Notes: generated by a model from the sequence alone, not told the origin. 64,000 bases of DNA from Aeromicrobium sp. Root472D3 (GCF_001426485.1 NZ_LMET01000001.1:2160505-2224504); one strand, 5' to 3'. Numbered from the stretch's first letter, positions 17,494-25,285 are shown. Numbers and translations: made by a program.

Positions 17494-19175
17494 CGGAGGG
17501 CCTCCTCGGGTGCGCGGGCGACCCACCGGGCGAACGACTCGTCGGGCTCTCGCTCCTGCAGGTACGTCTTGGAGAGCTTCTCGACGTAGTCGGGCAGGTG
17601 CTCGCCGGTGACCTTGTGCTGGCGGAGCTTGCGGCCGAAGCCGGCCTCGAGCCCGAGGGCGCCGCCGAGGTGCACCTGGAAGCCCTCGACGGTGTCGCCG
17701 TTCTCGTCGAGCACGAGCATGCCCTTGAGGCCGATGTCGGCGGTCTGGATGCGGGCGCACGAGTTCGGGCAGCCGTTGACGTTGACCGTGATCGGGGTGT
17801 CGAGCTCGGGGACGCGCTGCTCGAGCTCGCCGATCAGGGTGCGAGCGGTGTCCTTGGTGTTGACGATCGCGAGCTTGCAGTACTCGATGCCGGTGCACGC
17901 CATCGTGTTGCGGCGCCACTGCGACGGCCGCGCGTGCAGCCCGATCTCGTCGAGGGCCGCGACGAGCGACTCGACCCGGTCCTCGGCCACGTCGAGCACC
18001 ACGAGCTTCTGCATCGGCGTGGTGCGCACGCGGTCGCTGCCGTGGGCCTCGACGATGTCGGCGACCTGGTTCAGCAGGGTTCCCGAGATGCGGCCGACGG
18101 TCGCGGCCACGCCGACGTAGAAGCGTCCGTCGGTCTGCGGGAACACGCCGACGTGGTCGAGCGGGGTCTCGGGGGCCTCCGGGGCGTCCAGGTCGGCGAG
18201 CGGGCGTCCGAGGTACTCGGTCTCGAGGACGTCGCGGAACTTCTCGACGCCCCAGTCGGCCAGCAGGAACTTCAGGCGCGCCCGGGTGCGCAGGCGGCGG
18301 TAGCCGTAGTCGCGGAAGATGCTGACGACGCCCTTCCAGACCTCCGGGACGTCCTCGAGCGAGACCCAGGTGCCGAGACGCTGCGCCAGCATCGGGTTGG
18401 TCGACAGGCCGCCGCCGACCCAGAGGTCGAAGCCGGGGCCGTGCTCGGGGTGGACCGCGCCGATGAACGCGATGTCGTTGATCTGCGGGACGACGTCGTG
18501 ACCGGGGTGGCCGCTGATCGCGGACTTGAACTTGCGCGGCAGGTTGCTGAAGGCGCGGTCGCCGATGAACTGGCTCTCGATCGCCGCGATGGCCGAGGTG
18601 CCGTCGATGATCTCCTCGTGCGAGACGCCGGCGACGGGGGAGCCGAGGATGATGCGCGGGCAGTCGCCGCAGGCCTCCTGCGTCGACAGGCCGACGGACT
18701 CGAGACGCTCCCAGATCGTCGGGACGTCGCGCACGTCGATCCAGTGGTACTGCACGTTCTGGCGGTCGGTGAGGTCGGCGGTGTCGCGGGCGAACTCGGT
18801 CGACACGTCGGCGACGGCGCGCAGCTGCGCGAGGTTCAGCTGACCGCCGTCGATGCGCACGCGCATCATGAACCGGTCGGCGTCGAGCTCGTCGGGCTCG
18901 AGGGTCGCGGTCTTGCCGCCGTCGATGCCCTCCTTGCGCTGCGTGTAGAGGCCCCACCAGCGGAAGCGGCCGCGCAGGTCGCCGCCGTCGATCGACTCGA
19001 AGCCGCGGTGCGCGTAGATGTTCTCGATGCGAGCCCGGACGTTGAGCGGGTTGTCGTCCTTCTTGGACTGCTCGTTGGCGTTCAGTGGCTCGCGGTAGCC
19101 CAACGCCCACTGGCCCTCGCCGCGCTTGGGGCGCGGACGACGGGCGGGGGTGTCGGTACCGGGTGCTGAAGCCAT
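17490..19175 (-). CDS. sirA: Ferredoxin-dependent sulfite (or nitrite) reductase
   Basis: A 561-residue cytosolic siroheme/[4Fe-4S] enzyme reducing sulfite to sulfide (six electrons). The cluster and siroheme ligands are Cys427 and Cys433 (ACTGIEYC) and Cys469 and Cys473 (GCPNSC). Length and motifs match mycobacterial SirA. Nitrite reductases of this family look much alike, but the siroheme chelatase in the operon and the Cys-ending leader peptide upstream point to sulfur assimilation. An AAAGGGA site supports ATG 19175; the frame stays open ten codons further, starting MCPCRR, which is probably untranslated leader. Confidence 0.92.
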   Translation of the reverse strand: MASAPGTDTPARRPRPKRGEGQWALGYREPLNANEQSKKDDNPLNVRARIENIYAHRGFESIDGGDLRGRFRWWGLYTQRKEGIDGGKTATLEPDELDADRFMMRVRIDGGQLNLAQLRAVADVSTEFARDTADLTDRQNVQYHWIDVRDVPTIWERLESVGLSTQEACGDCPRIILGSPVAGVSHEEIIDGTSAIAAIESQFIGDRAFSNLPRKFKSAISGHPGHDVVPQINDIAFIGAVHPEHGPGFDLWVGGGLSTNPMLAQRLGTWVSLEDVPEVWKGVVSIFRDYGYRRLRTRARLKFLLADWGVEKFRDVLETEYLGRPLADLDAPEAPETPLDHVGVFPQTDGRFYVGVAATVGRISGTLLNQVADIVEAHGSDRVRTTPMQKLVVLDVAEDRVESLVAALDEIGLHARPSQWRRNTMACTGIEYCKLAIVNTKDTARTLIGELEQRVPELDTPITVNVNGCPNSCARIQTADIGLKGMLVLDENGDTVEGFQVHLGGALGLEAGFGRKLRQHKVTGEHLPDYVEKLSKTYLQEREPDESFARWVARAPEEALR

Positions 19176-19297
19176 GGGGTTCCCTTTGCGGCGGCAAGGG
19201 CACACGGCGATCAGGACAGGCTCGTCACGGTGGTCGCCGCGCGCCTGGATTGATTCGACTGGTGGAGCTTCGAGTCAGGACAGAGGTCGCGCGTTGA

Positions 19298-19378
19298 TCA
19301 GCGACACATCATGTTGCGGGCGCGGCCGAGGTCGACGTGGAGTCGTCCCACGAGCCAGAGGGTCTGCGCCGAAAGCAT
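19298..19378 (-). CDS. Putative cysteine-responsive leader peptide upstream of sirA
   Basis: A 26-residue ORF ending 122 bases before sirA on the same strand. Residues 9-19 read LVGRLHVDLGR and the peptide ends MMCR. This matches the pattern L-V-x-R-x-H-V-D-L-x-R followed by a terminal cysteine seen in actinobacterial putative leader peptides that precede sulfur genes. CAGACT ends 6 bases before the ATG, so translation would start at the transcript 5' end. The likely role is attenuation: ribosome stalling at the late Cys codon when Cys-tRNA is low would allow expression of sirA. Only one Cys is present, fewer than in the polycysteine examples from mycobacteria. Confidence 0.65.
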   Translation of the reverse strand: MLSAQTLWLVGRLHVDLGRARNMMCR

Positions 19379-19502
19379 GTGTTCAGTCTGGGGACCGGAC
19401 GGCCGCGCGACAAGCGATGGTCTCACTCCGTGGGACGGGTGTCCACATCATGGACTCGTGCAGCGGCGACACGGGAGAAACGAGGCCTCGCTGTGGTCCG
19501 CG

Positions 19503-20129
19503 TCACTCCGCCGGGACGAGCGCCGACACGGCGAACGCCCCCACCACCGACGCGACCAGCACCGCCGCGACGCTCACCAAGGCGACGTCCCACGGCAGGA
19601 TCCCGGCCGTCGCGAGACCCACGACCGCCGCCGGCTGGAAGGACGTCAGCAGCCCGAGCGGCAGCACTGCGCCGCCGACCAGCACCGGGACGGCCACGAC
19701 GGGGGGCTGACCGTCGGCGTCGACGGCCAGGGTCGTCCAGGCGCCGATCAGTCCGACCACCGCGGCCCCGGTGCCCGCGAGCACGAGGCCGGGGGTGCCG
19801 AAGACCAGCGTGTCGCCGAGGCGGTCCTCCAGCCCCAGGGCGGCGAGGCCGGCCAGCACGGCCCCCACGACGTGGGCCGCGACGACCGGCAGGAGGGTCG
19901 ACCACGGGTGGCGACCGACGACGGCGAGCGTGACCGCCGCAGCGGGGTTGGCCAGTCCGAGTGCCGACTGCTCGTCCGTCGAGTGCAGCTGGGCGTACCA
20001 GGTGAACAGGACGGCGACCGCGGCCACGGCCACGACGGCGAGGGTCGCATCGGCCGCGCGAAGGGCCATCGCCGCGACGAACGTCGTGAACGCGGACACG
20101 ACGGTCGCCAGGAGCAGGTGCCGGCTCAT
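19503..20129 (-). CDS. Aquaporin-like six-helix membrane protein
   Basis: A 208-residue inner membrane protein with about six hydrophobic helices. It has one canonical NPA box in GLANPAAAVTLAVVG (residues about 58-72) and a second, degenerate QPA in FQPAAVVGLA near residue 166, spaced as in the major intrinsic protein family. The aromatic/arginine filter cannot be recognised. It may be a diverged aquaglyceroporin or a gas channel, and function is uncertain. It ends convergently near no other gene and is divergent from the YihY-type gene, with 79 bases between starts. Confidence 0.6.
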   Translation of the reverse strand: MSRHLLLATVVSAFTTFVAAMALRAADATLAVVAVAAVAVLFTWYAQLHSTDEQSALGLANPAAAVTLAVVGRHPWSTLLPVVAAHVVGAVLAGLAALGLEDRLGDTLVFGTPGLVLAGTGAAVVGLIGAWTTLAVDADGQPPVVAVPVLVGGAVLPLGLLTSFQPAAVVGLATAGILPWDVALVSVAAVLVASVVGAFAVSALVPAE

Positions 20130-20208
20130 CGGGTCTCGCGCCGAGACACCGTGCGCGCCGGGTCGTGTGATGCGCGGGGAGCGGGATTCATGTCGCTACG
20201 GTAGAGCC

Positions 20209-21102
20209 ATGGTGGCGCAACCGGTAGGTCGACCGGCGCTCCCCGACCTGCTGAGCAGGCTCGTCGCCAGGACGGTCGGCAGCTGCTTCCGCTACCGGGT
20301 CACGGGGCTCGCCGCCGAGGCGGCCTTCTTCGCGATCCTGTCGCTGCCGCCGCTCGTGTTCGGCCTCGCCGGCACGATCGGGTTCATCGCCGAGCGCTTC
20401 GACGTCGCGCAGGTCGACGTCCTGAAGGACCGCATCATCGACCTCGCCTCGCAGGCGCTGACCGACAGCACCGTCGACAAGGTCATCGCCCCGACCCTGG
20501 ACGAGGTGCTGGGGTCGGGACGCATCGACGTCATCTCGATCGGCTTCGTGCTGGCGCTCTGGTCGGGCTCGCGGGCGCTCAACGTCTTCCTCGACACCAT
20601 CTCGATCATCTACGGGATGGGCGGCCAGCGCGGCATCGTCAAGACGCGGGCTCTGTCGTTCGCGCTCTACATCGCGGCCCTGGTCGTCGGCATCGTCCTG
20701 GTGCCGCTCGTGCTGACCGGGCCCGAGCTCGCGGCCGACATCCTGTCGGACCGGTGGTCGTTCCTGCGCGTCTTCTACTGGCCGGCCGTGCTGGTGCTGT
20801 CGCTCGGGTTCCTGACGACGCTGTACCACCTCGCGGTCCCGGTGCGGCAGAAGTGGCGTGCCGGTCTGCCGGGCGCGGCCTTCACGCTCCTGCTGTGGAT
20901 CCTCGGCAGCTACTTCGTCCGCTGGGCGCTCGGCTTCTCGACGGGCGGCATGTCGATCTACGGGCCGTTGGCGGCGCCGATCGCGGTGCTGCTGTGGCTG
21001 TACGTGCTGTCGATCTCGGTGCTGATCGGTGCCGCGATCAACGCGGCGGTCGAGGAGGGCGTCGACGACTCCCGCTGGGGACGCGACGCCGTCACGAGCT
21101 GA
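20209..21102 (+). CDS. YihY/BrkB family inner membrane protein
   Basis: A 297-residue protein with six predicted membrane helices, starting with the family signature LAAEAAFFAILSLPPLVFGLAG and ending GAAINAAVEEG. YihY/UPF0761 proteins were once called ribonuclease BN by mistake; their transport role is not settled. The ATG at 20209 is preferred because TACGGT (20197-20202) ends 6 bases before it. The gene stands alone and a hairpin (21114-21149) lies 11 bases after its stop. Confidence 0.88.
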   Translation: MVAQPVGRPALPDLLSRLVARTVGSCFRYRVTGLAAEAAFFAILSLPPLVFGLAGTIGFIAERFDVAQVDVLKDRIIDLASQALTDSTVDKVIAPTLDEVLGSGRIDVISIGFVLALWSGSRALNVFLDTISIIYGMGGQRGIVKTRALSFALYIAALVVGIVLVPLVLTGPELAADILSDRWSFLRVFYWPAVLVLSLGFLTTLYHLAVPVRQKWRAGLPGAAFTLLLWILGSYFVRWALGFSTGGMSIYGPLAAPIAVLLWLYVLSISVLIGAAINAAVEEGVDDSRWGRDAVTS

Positions 21103-21113
21103 CCGCACGACGA

Positions 21114-21149
21114 AGCCCCTCGGCCGGGGTGGTGGGCGGCGGAGGGGCT
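21114..21149 (+). terminator. Hairpin after the YihY-type gene
   Basis: AGCCCCTC (21114-21121) is complementary to GAGGGGCT (21142-21149), with a GC-rich loop that can itself pair. It begins 11 bases past the stop codon at 21102. There is no T-run, so termination is plausible, not certain. Confidence 0.5.
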
Positions 21150-21306
21150 GGGTCGCGGCTGGGACCTCGTGGAGGAGGGGTCGTGGCCGCACGGGCACCG
21201 GCTGTGCGTGACCAACCGGCTCGTCCTCGACGGTACGAAGGTCTCGCGTGCGGCTCCACCAACGCCGGGCGAACGGTCGCCGAACACCGAGGTCCGGCAA
21301 CAAGAT

Positions 21307-21344
21307 GCCGCCCCTGCCCTCCAGGGGAGGCAGGCAGGGGCGGC
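21307..21344. terminator. GC-rich hairpin in intergenic region
   Basis: Perfect 12-base arms GCCGCCCCTGCC (21307-21318) and GGCAGGGGCGGC (21333-21344) enclose a 14-base loop. Position between the YihY-type gene and a possible transposase remnant gives no clear owner. No T-run follows. Confidence 0.4.
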
Positions 21345-21786
21345 ACCCCGATGCTACGTGCAAAGAGTCCTGCCGCGCGAGGTCTGTAGGTCCCGAATGT
21401 GGACAGAACCGGCCCGAATGTACACATCGGGGTCCCGTCGACGTCCAGTGTGACCAGGGTCATGCATCGCATCGTCCGTCTCGCGGTGCTAGAACGATGT
21501 CACGGCCGGCCCCCGTCTTCGGAGTCGGTGGTCCGGCGCGCCGAGCGCGTCTCGGATGGGGGCCCTCGACCAGAAGTCCTCAGGCAGTCGTGAGTCGGGC
21601 TCGACGTCGGCGAGCTCTCGGTCGAGCTATCGGACGACCGTGGGCGTCGACGGCGCGCCGAGACGACCGGCACGCAGGAGGCTGGTCCATGGTGACGTCG
21701 GCCACGCACCCGATCTCGCACAGCCTGCGCCTCCTGCGGTGACGCCGAGCCGACGTTCTGTGCCGGCTGCTCAGGCGGGGTAGGCG

Positions 21787-22044
21787 TCAGCTCTCGCGGC
21801 GAGCCCTTCGACGCTGCTCTCTGCGTCGTTGTCTGCGTCGTTCTCTGCGTCGGACGAGCGTGCCGTAGCCCCAGACGTCGTAGCGAATGGCGAGCGCCAG
21901 CGTAGGTGCCAGCAACGCGCCCAGCAGGAAGAGCCGCGCGATCTCCGGTAGGGAGCCGTCCCATTCTTCGGTGAGCGCTGAGATCGCGATGAACAGGCCC
22001 AGGAAGGTGACGATGCCGAGGGTGATGCCGAGCGCGCGTCGCAT
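21787..22044 (-). CDS. Small two-helix membrane protein
   Basis: An 85-residue protein with two hydrophobic helices (about residues 5-23 and 35-53) and a very Arg-rich C-terminal tail of RRRERRRQRRR type, so the tail is cytoplasmic. TACGAT (complement of 22051-22056) ends 6 bases before the ATG, a leaderless arrangement. It lies downstream of a tRNA cluster terminator. Family and function are unknown; a second small two-helix protein is encoded at 24419-24689. Confidence 0.65.
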   Translation of the reverse strand: MRRALGITLGIVTFLGLFIAISALTEEWDGSLPEIARLFLLGALLAPTLALAIRYDVWGYGTLVRRRERRRQRRREQRRRARRES

Positions 22045-22143
22045 GGGCAGATCGTAGGGCAGCCGGTGACGGTCGGTTGCTCACCACCTGAGTGACGACA
22101 CGTCGACGGCGTGCGTTCGGTGTTGAGAGGCAGGACGACGAGA

Positions 22144-22175
22144 AGCCCCCGGAATCCGTGGGGATTCCGGGGGCT
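22144..22175 (-). terminator. Terminator of the tRNA Gly-Cys-Val cluster
   Basis: A perfect hairpin with 14-base arms (22144-22157 and 22162-22175) around a GTGG loop lies 8 bases past the 3' end of the tRNA-Val gene on the minus strand. It is the obvious terminator of the three-tRNA transcript. Confidence 0.8.
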
Positions 22176-22183
22176 CCGTGGTG

Positions 22184-22255
22184 TGGGCGATACTGGGTTT
22201 GAACCAGTGACCTCTTCCGTGTCAGGGAAGCGCGCTACCGCTGCGCCAATCGCCC
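22184..22255 (-). tRNA. tRNA-Val (GAC)
   Basis: 72 bases with a 7-bp acceptor stem (GGGCGAT pairing ATCGCCC), discriminator A and a GGTTCAAACC T arm. The anticodon loop CTGACAC gives anticodon GAC. It is the last gene of the Gly-Cys-Val cluster on the minus strand. It is nearly identical to tRNA-Val(CAC) at 24216-24287 outside the anticodon region. CCA is not encoded. Confidence 0.95.
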
Positions 22256-22291
22256 GTGGGTGTTCATCGTGCTGATCATTCAGTTGTGTCG

Positions 22292-22362
22292 AGGTGGGTA
22301 CGGGATTTGAACCCGTGTAAACGGATTTGCAGTCCGTTGCCTCGCCTCTCGGCCAACCCACC
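22292..22362 (-). tRNA. tRNA-Cys (GCA)
   Basis: 71 bases with acceptor stem GGTGGGT/ACCCACC, discriminator U as expected for tRNA-Cys, and anticodon loop CTGCAAA giving GCA. It is the middle gene of the minus-strand cluster. Confidence 0.95.
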
Positions 22363-22389
22363 GCTGGATGGGTATGGAGACCCTCTCCG

Positions 22390-22461
22390 AGCGGACAACG
22401 AGATTCGAACTCGCGACCCTCACCTTGGCAAGGTGATGCTCTACCACTGAGCTATGTCCGC
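22390..22461 (-). tRNA. tRNA-Gly (GCC)
   Basis: 72 bases with acceptor stem GCGGACA/TGTCCGC, discriminator U, and anticodon loop TTGCCAA giving GCC. It is the first gene of the minus-strand tRNA cluster, divergent from pabC. Confidence 0.95.
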
Positions 22462-22545
22462 AACCGGCCCGCTTGGCGGGCCGAGATGAAACATTAGCGG
22501 ATGCTCCTCGTCCACCCCAAACCGGGGTCGGCGTAGCGTGGCGGC

Positions 22546-23379
22546 ATGCGCACATGGCACAACGGTCGTCTCCTGCAATCCCCGGACGAACCGTCGATCA
22601 GCGTCCTCGATCACGGCATGATCGTGGGCGACGGGGTGTTCGAGACGGTCCAGATCCTCCGCAACCAGCCGTTCGCACTGACCCGTCACCTCGACCGGCT
22701 CGTCCGTTCCGCGGCCGGCCTCGGCATCGGCACCCCCGACGTCGGGGCGGTCCGCGAGGGCATCGCGGCGACGATGGACGGCCAGGACATCGCCTTCGGC
22801 CGCATCCGCGTGACCGTCACGTCCGGACGTGGTCCGCTGGGTTCGCCGCGCGGCGACGGCGAGCTGACCCACGTGGTCGTCTCGGAGCCCTCGACGCAGC
22901 CTCCGCCGGTCGCGAGCATCGTCACGGTGCCTTGGCCCCGCAACGAGCGCGGGGCGCTCAGCGGGCTCAAGACGACGTCGTACGCCGAGAACGCGCTGAT
23001 GATCGAGCACGCGCTGGCGCAGGGCGCGTCGGAGGCCGTCATGCCGAACACCCGCGGCGAGCTGTGCGAGGGCACGGGGTCCAACATCATGTACGTCGTC
23101 GGCGACCGGCTCATCACGCCGACGCTCGCCGCCGGCCCGCTCGCGGGCATCACGCGTGCGCTCGTGCTCGAGTGGTGCGCCGGCGAGATCGACGTCGTCG
23201 AGCAGGACGCCCCCATCGACGTGCTGCAGACCGCCGACGAGGTGCTGCTGGTCGGCACGACCCGCGACGTCCAGGCGATCTCACGCGTGGACGACCGCGA
23301 GCTCGAGGCGCCCGGACCGATCACGCGGCTGGCGCAGCAGATCTGGGCCCGCGAGGCGGCCAAGGGCATCGATCCGTGA
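22546..23379 (+). CDS. pabC: Aminodeoxychorismate lyase / class IV aminotransferase
   Basis: A 277-residue PLP enzyme of fold type IV. The PLP lysine is expected at Lys142 in SGLKTTSYAEN, and the cofactor phosphate-binding motif is GELCEGTGSNI. It probably releases pyruvate from 4-amino-4-deoxychorismate to give p-aminobenzoate for folate; branched-chain or D-amino acid aminotransferase activity cannot be excluded. TAGCGT (22534-22539) ends 6 bases before the ATG. The next gene starts at a GTG overlapping this stop. Confidence 0.82.
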   Translation: MRTWHNGRLLQSPDEPSISVLDHGMIVGDGVFETVQILRNQPFALTRHLDRLVRSAAGLGIGTPDVGAVREGIAATMDGQDIAFGRIRVTVTSGRGPLGSPRGDGELTHVVVSEPSTQPPPVASIVTVPWPRNERGALSGLKTTSYAENALMIEHALAQGASEAVMPNTRGELCEGTGSNIMYVVGDRLITPTLAAGPLAGITRALVLEWCAGEIDVVEQDAPIDVLQTADEVLLVGTTRDVQAISRVDDRELEAPGPITRLAQQIWAREAAKGIDP

Positions 23380-24152
23380 CCGTCGACGACTTCGGCGTCC
23401 TGCAGGCGGTGCTCGACGCCGAGGCCGCTCGGGGCAACGTGGCGAGCGTCGACGTCGCGGGCGCGGCGCACCGTGGCGACGCTCCCGTCGCCCAGCTCGC
23501 GGGCGTGCTCGACTGAGGAGCGGTCGAGGCCGACTTCGAGCTCGGGCCGCTGGTGGCGTGGTGGCCGCGCTCGCCCCGCGAGTGGGACCTGGTCGACACC
23601 GTCACGGGTGCGACCGTCCGCAGCGGTTCGCCGGGGCCGCTGACGTGGTTGCGGCGGCACGTGGCCGCCGACGTGGTCGAGCCTCGACGACGTCTCGGGT
23701 GGCTGGCGGACGACCCGCGCCTCGGGCCGGGTCTGACGGAGCGACGGGCCCGCGTGCACGTCAGCGGGTCGGCCGTCGAGGCGTTCACCCGCATCGACCG
23801 CCTGCTGGCCGCTCTGGACGACGTCGACGGCGTCCTGCCCGAGTGGTTCGTCGAGCTGTTCGCCCCGGAGCGGGACCGGGAGGGCTGGAAGGCGTACTTC
23901 CGCGAGCGGCGCCGCCTCGACCACGCTGAGCTGGAACGGGCAGGGTGGACGACCCGCTGGACCGAGACCGCGTGGAGGCGGTCGGTCTCGCCGACCGAAC
24001 GCACCTGGCGGTGGCTCGACGCCGAGGTCGTGCACGAGCATGCGCTCGACGTGGTCGTCGACGTGATCGACGGCGCGCCGGTCGACTCGCTGACGTGGCT
24101 CCTGGCGTCCGTCGGCGCCGTGCGGTGCGGCCCGTTCGGCTCGGACGTCTGA
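23376..24152 (+). pseudogene. Hypothetical gene interrupted by an in-frame TGA
   Basis: A GTG at 23376 overlaps the pabC stop (GTGA) and opens a 46-codon frame that ends at TGA 23514-23516. The same frame then stays open without another stop to 24152, with normal codon bias throughout. The second part (first possible start GTG 23553, with no ribosome site) reads FELGPLVAWWPRSPREWDLV from just after the TGA and is rich in Trp, Arg and Asp. The simplest reading is one gene of about 258 residues with a nonsense change, perhaps TGG to TGA. Alternatives are a sequencing error, or two coupled genes with an unrecognised start. I do not recognise the family. Confidence 0.6.
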
Positions 24153-24215
24153 CGGTGCGCCGACCTCGCTGGAGACGGCCTGCCCCGGTAGGTTAGAGTC
24201 TTCGACGCACCACGC

Positions 24216-24287
24216 GGGCGATTGGCGCAGTGGTAGCGCGCTTCGTTCACACCGAAGAGGTCACTGGTTCGAACCCAGTATCGCCCA
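24216..24287 (+). tRNA. tRNA-Val (CAC)
   Basis: 72 bases with acceptor GGGCGAT/ATCGCCC and discriminator A; the anticodon loop TTCACAC gives CAC. It is a single gene on the plus strand with its own terminator 10 bases downstream. Apart from the anticodon arm it is almost the same as tRNA-Val(GAC) at 22184-22255. Confidence 0.95.
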
Positions 24288-24297
24288 CCTCAGAGAA

Positions 24298-24320
24298 GTC
24301 CCGGGAGACCGGGACTTTCT
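24298..24320 (+). terminator. Terminator of tRNA-Val (CAC)
   Basis: GTCCCGG (24298-24304) pairs with CCGGGAC (24309-24315) around a GAGA loop, extended by A-U pairs and followed by TTTCT. This is a classic intrinsic terminator just after the tRNA. Confidence 0.85.
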
Positions 24321-24356
24321 CATGTCCGGGGTCGGGCCGAGCCGCGGCGGACGCAC

Positions 24357-24398
24357 GAATCGGGGTTTGTCCGCGTGGGTGCGGACAAACCCCGATTC
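24357..24398. repeat. Long perfect palindrome, copy 2
   Basis: Perfect 18-base arms (24357-24374 and 24381-24398) flank a 6-base loop, gtgggt. The core GGGTTTGTCCGC/GCGGACAAACCC is the same as in the palindrome at 201-250; only one arm base pair differs in the shared part (A-T against C-G, changed on both sides). It lies just past the 3' end of the minus-strand gene at 24419-24689 and after the tRNA terminator. The compensatory change supports selection for the hairpin. Confidence 0.85.
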
Positions 24399-24418
24399 TT
24401 ATGTCCCGACGCGCTCGG

Positions 24419-24689
24419 TCAGGGGACGGCGACCGGTGAGCGCCGAGCCCGGCGGTGCTCCGCCCAGCGCGCCGAGATCGCCCGCCAGGTGATGAGCGAC
24501 CCGAAGACCCAGAACGGCCAGAAGATCGCGCTGACGGCCGCGATGGCGACGGACTCCTGCTGCGTCCGGTCGAAGAGGCAGCGGCTGCGCCGGTAGCTCG
24601 CCACGAACACCGCCAGGGGGGGCGAGCACCGCGATCAGCGCGATGGCGACCTCCGCCGGGTGAGGCGACAGCGGGCTCAGCTCTTCCAT
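24419..24689 (-). pseudogene. Small two-helix membrane protein, frameshifted at a G7 run
   Basis: The ATG at 24689 has TAGGCT (complement of 24696-24701) 6 bases upstream, so the start looks real. The first 23 or so residues are hydrophobic (EVAIALIAVLAP). At a run of seven G (24616-24622; C7 in the coding strand) the frame shifts. Removing one base joins the start to a frame that continues LAVFVASYRRSRCLFD, a second helix (AIFWPFWVFGSLITW) and a basic tail, ending at 24419. The joined protein would be about 90 residues. Either the assembly has one base too many, or the gene is off in this clone. Confidence 0.7.
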
Positions 24690-24721
24690 GGGCGAAGCCT
24701 AGGTGACCGCAGGGTCGCGCC

Positions 24722-25285
24722 TCAGGCCACGCATGTCGCGGCGCCCTCGGGCGACTCGCTCGTCGTCTCGGGGCCGATCGTCCGGTTGCGCTTCGGGTAG
24801 ACGAGCCGGTGCTCGTCGCCGCGCGCCACGGCCTGGACGTCCTCGGCCACGCAGCTGCCGTCGTCGAACCAGAACTCGAGGGTCGCCGGCGTCGCGGCTG
24901 CGGGCGCCTCGGGCAGGACGAAACCGCCGGCGTCCGAGGCCGCCCCCACCCAGGCGTCGTCGTCGGCCGGCACGGGCAGCCACATCTGTGTCCCGTTGAC
25001 GGGCACCCTGCGACCGTCCACCGACACCGTCACGCCCATGAGCGACACCTCGACGTCCCGTGGGTTGCGCACCCGGGCGCCCACCGCCCCGGATCCGTCC
25101 GAGTTGACGACCAGCTGGGGGTCGAGCACGCGCAGGGGTGTGTCGTCGACCGGTGCGGCCACGGGGGACGCGACGACGATCGAGGGGGCGAGCGCCGTGC
25201 GGTCTCCCTCGACCAGGACGACGCCGGCCGCGGCGACGAGAGCGATGCCGACGACGGCCGTCGCGGCGAGGAGGGCACGCTTCAT
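24722..25285 (-). CDS. Exported or membrane-anchored hypothetical protein
   Basis: A 187-residue protein with an N-terminal hydrophobic helix (about residues 4-25) followed by an extracytoplasmic domain rich in beta strands (VNSDGSGAVGARVRNP, VSVDGRRVPV). Two Cys residues (in DDGSCVAED and the C-terminal ATCVA) could form a disulfide. An AGGTGG ribosome site precedes the ATG. No family recognised; it resembles in build, not clearly in sequence, the protein at 12152-12766. Confidence 0.65.
   Translation of the reverse strand: MKRALLAATAVVGIALVAAAGVVLVEGDRTALAPSIVVASPVAAPVDDTPLRVLDPQLVVNSDGSGAVGARVRNPRDVEVSLMGVTVSVDGRRVPVNGTQMWLPVPADDDAWVGAASDAGGFVLPEAPAAATPATLEFWFDDGSCVAEDVQAVARGDEHRLVYPKRNRTIGPETTSESPEGAATCVA

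Larger units (their letters stand above)
21103..21786. other. Long intergenic region, no convincing gene
   Basis: No open frame here has actinobacterial codon bias or a start signal. The segment holds the hairpin at 21114-21149, a second hairpin with perfect 12-base arms (21307-21318 and 21333-21344), and a 14-base near-repeat, CCCGAATGTGGACA at 21392-21405 and CCCGAATGTACACA at 21413-21426. After the repeat comes a short frame starting VTRVMHRIVRLAVLE (from about 21450). It looks like the N terminus of an IS481-type transposase and soon loses similarity, so this may be the decayed end of an insertion sequence. 21600-21786 shows nothing I can name. Confidence 0.4.

Noticed and set aside
21500..22087. 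Minus-strand frame of about 195 codons
   Set aside because: It is out of frame with the well-supported small membrane protein at 21787-22044 and has an Arg/Pro/Ser-rich shadow composition.
23514..23516. Selenocysteine at the in-frame TGA
   Set aside because: No selA, selB or tRNA-Sec is seen in the window, the short flanking hairpin places the TGA in its loop, not just upstream as in a SECIS, and nothing suggests a redox protein.
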